From positions 1-6,234 of the forward strand of contig JAQUYY010000109.1 of assembly GCA_028691575.1 (NCBI GenBank): a stretch of 6,234 bases of DNA, in the 5' to 3' direction. The notes under the pieces are model-generated. The model was not told the DNA's origin, ran no database searches, and saw only the letters and a list, made by a program, of their open reading frames with translations. Below are positions 6,219 through 6,234 of this stretch, in pieces. The position numbers were made by a program, and so were the translations under genes. Each line of letters begins with the position of its first letter. Within the stretch, counting starts at the first letter, position 1. The stretch is from Candidatus Gastranaerophilales bacterium (lineage in GTDB: Bacteria; Cyanobacteriota; Vampirovibrionia; Gastranaerophilales; JAQUYY01).

Positions 6219-6234
6219 AAAATAGTCTAAAAGC

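Noticed and set aside
6155..6234. T-box riboswitch controlling alaS
   Set aside because: Only 80 nt are available before the start, the candidate promoter leaves a leader of about 30 nt, and no T-box core or terminator is visible.

Overview
The window is a compact, AT-rich (about one third G+C by eye) bacterial chromosomal segment with five genes in two converging transcription units. There is no mobile element, CRISPR array, rRNA or tRNA. The low G+C, the anaerobe-type iron-sulfur/molybdenum gene set and an AlaRS with cysteine-rich catalytic-domain loops suggest an anaerobic bacterium. A gut Melainabacteria-like (Gastranaerophilales) or Clostridia-like lineage is my tentative guess. A phylogeny of the alanyl-tRNA synthetase would settle it.

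Left half (1-2623, + strand): a tight run of four genes. First is the 3' two thirds of a MinD-superfamily ATPase with an inserted ferredoxin domain. Next come an Mrp/NBP35-type iron-sulfur carrier ATPase (TTG start preferred) and a small NifX/NifB-C-terminal-like protein of the 'orange protein' (ORP)/MTH1175 class. Last is a COG1237-type metallo-beta-lactamase-fold hydrolase. Gaps are 64, 4 and 4 nt with the starts chosen here. Together they look like a non-nitrogenase metal-cluster assembly or carrier module, related to the ORP gene clusters of Desulfovibrio, where Mrp and ORP domains can be fused into one protein.

Right half (2626-6234, - strand): full-length alaS, reading leftward, followed after 73-79 nt by a secreted alpha/beta-hydrolase-fold protein. 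Its stop lies 2 nt from the stop of the MBL-fold gene. The hydrolase keeps the fold signatures, but the nucleophile Ser and the catalytic His both appear to be Asn, so it is probably a pseudoenzyme. This is the most unusual gene-level observation here.

Non-coding content is small. There are plausible promoters ahead of mrp, the hydrolase and alaS. A perfect 9-bp hairpin sits in the signal-peptide codons of the hydrolase. Two mutually exclusive inverted repeats lie at the convergent 3' ends, where I see no classical hairpin-plus-T-run terminator. No stretch over 300 bases lacks a gene. I found no clear new defence or mobile system. The points most worth following are the ORP-like module and the Ser/His-less secreted hydrolase.
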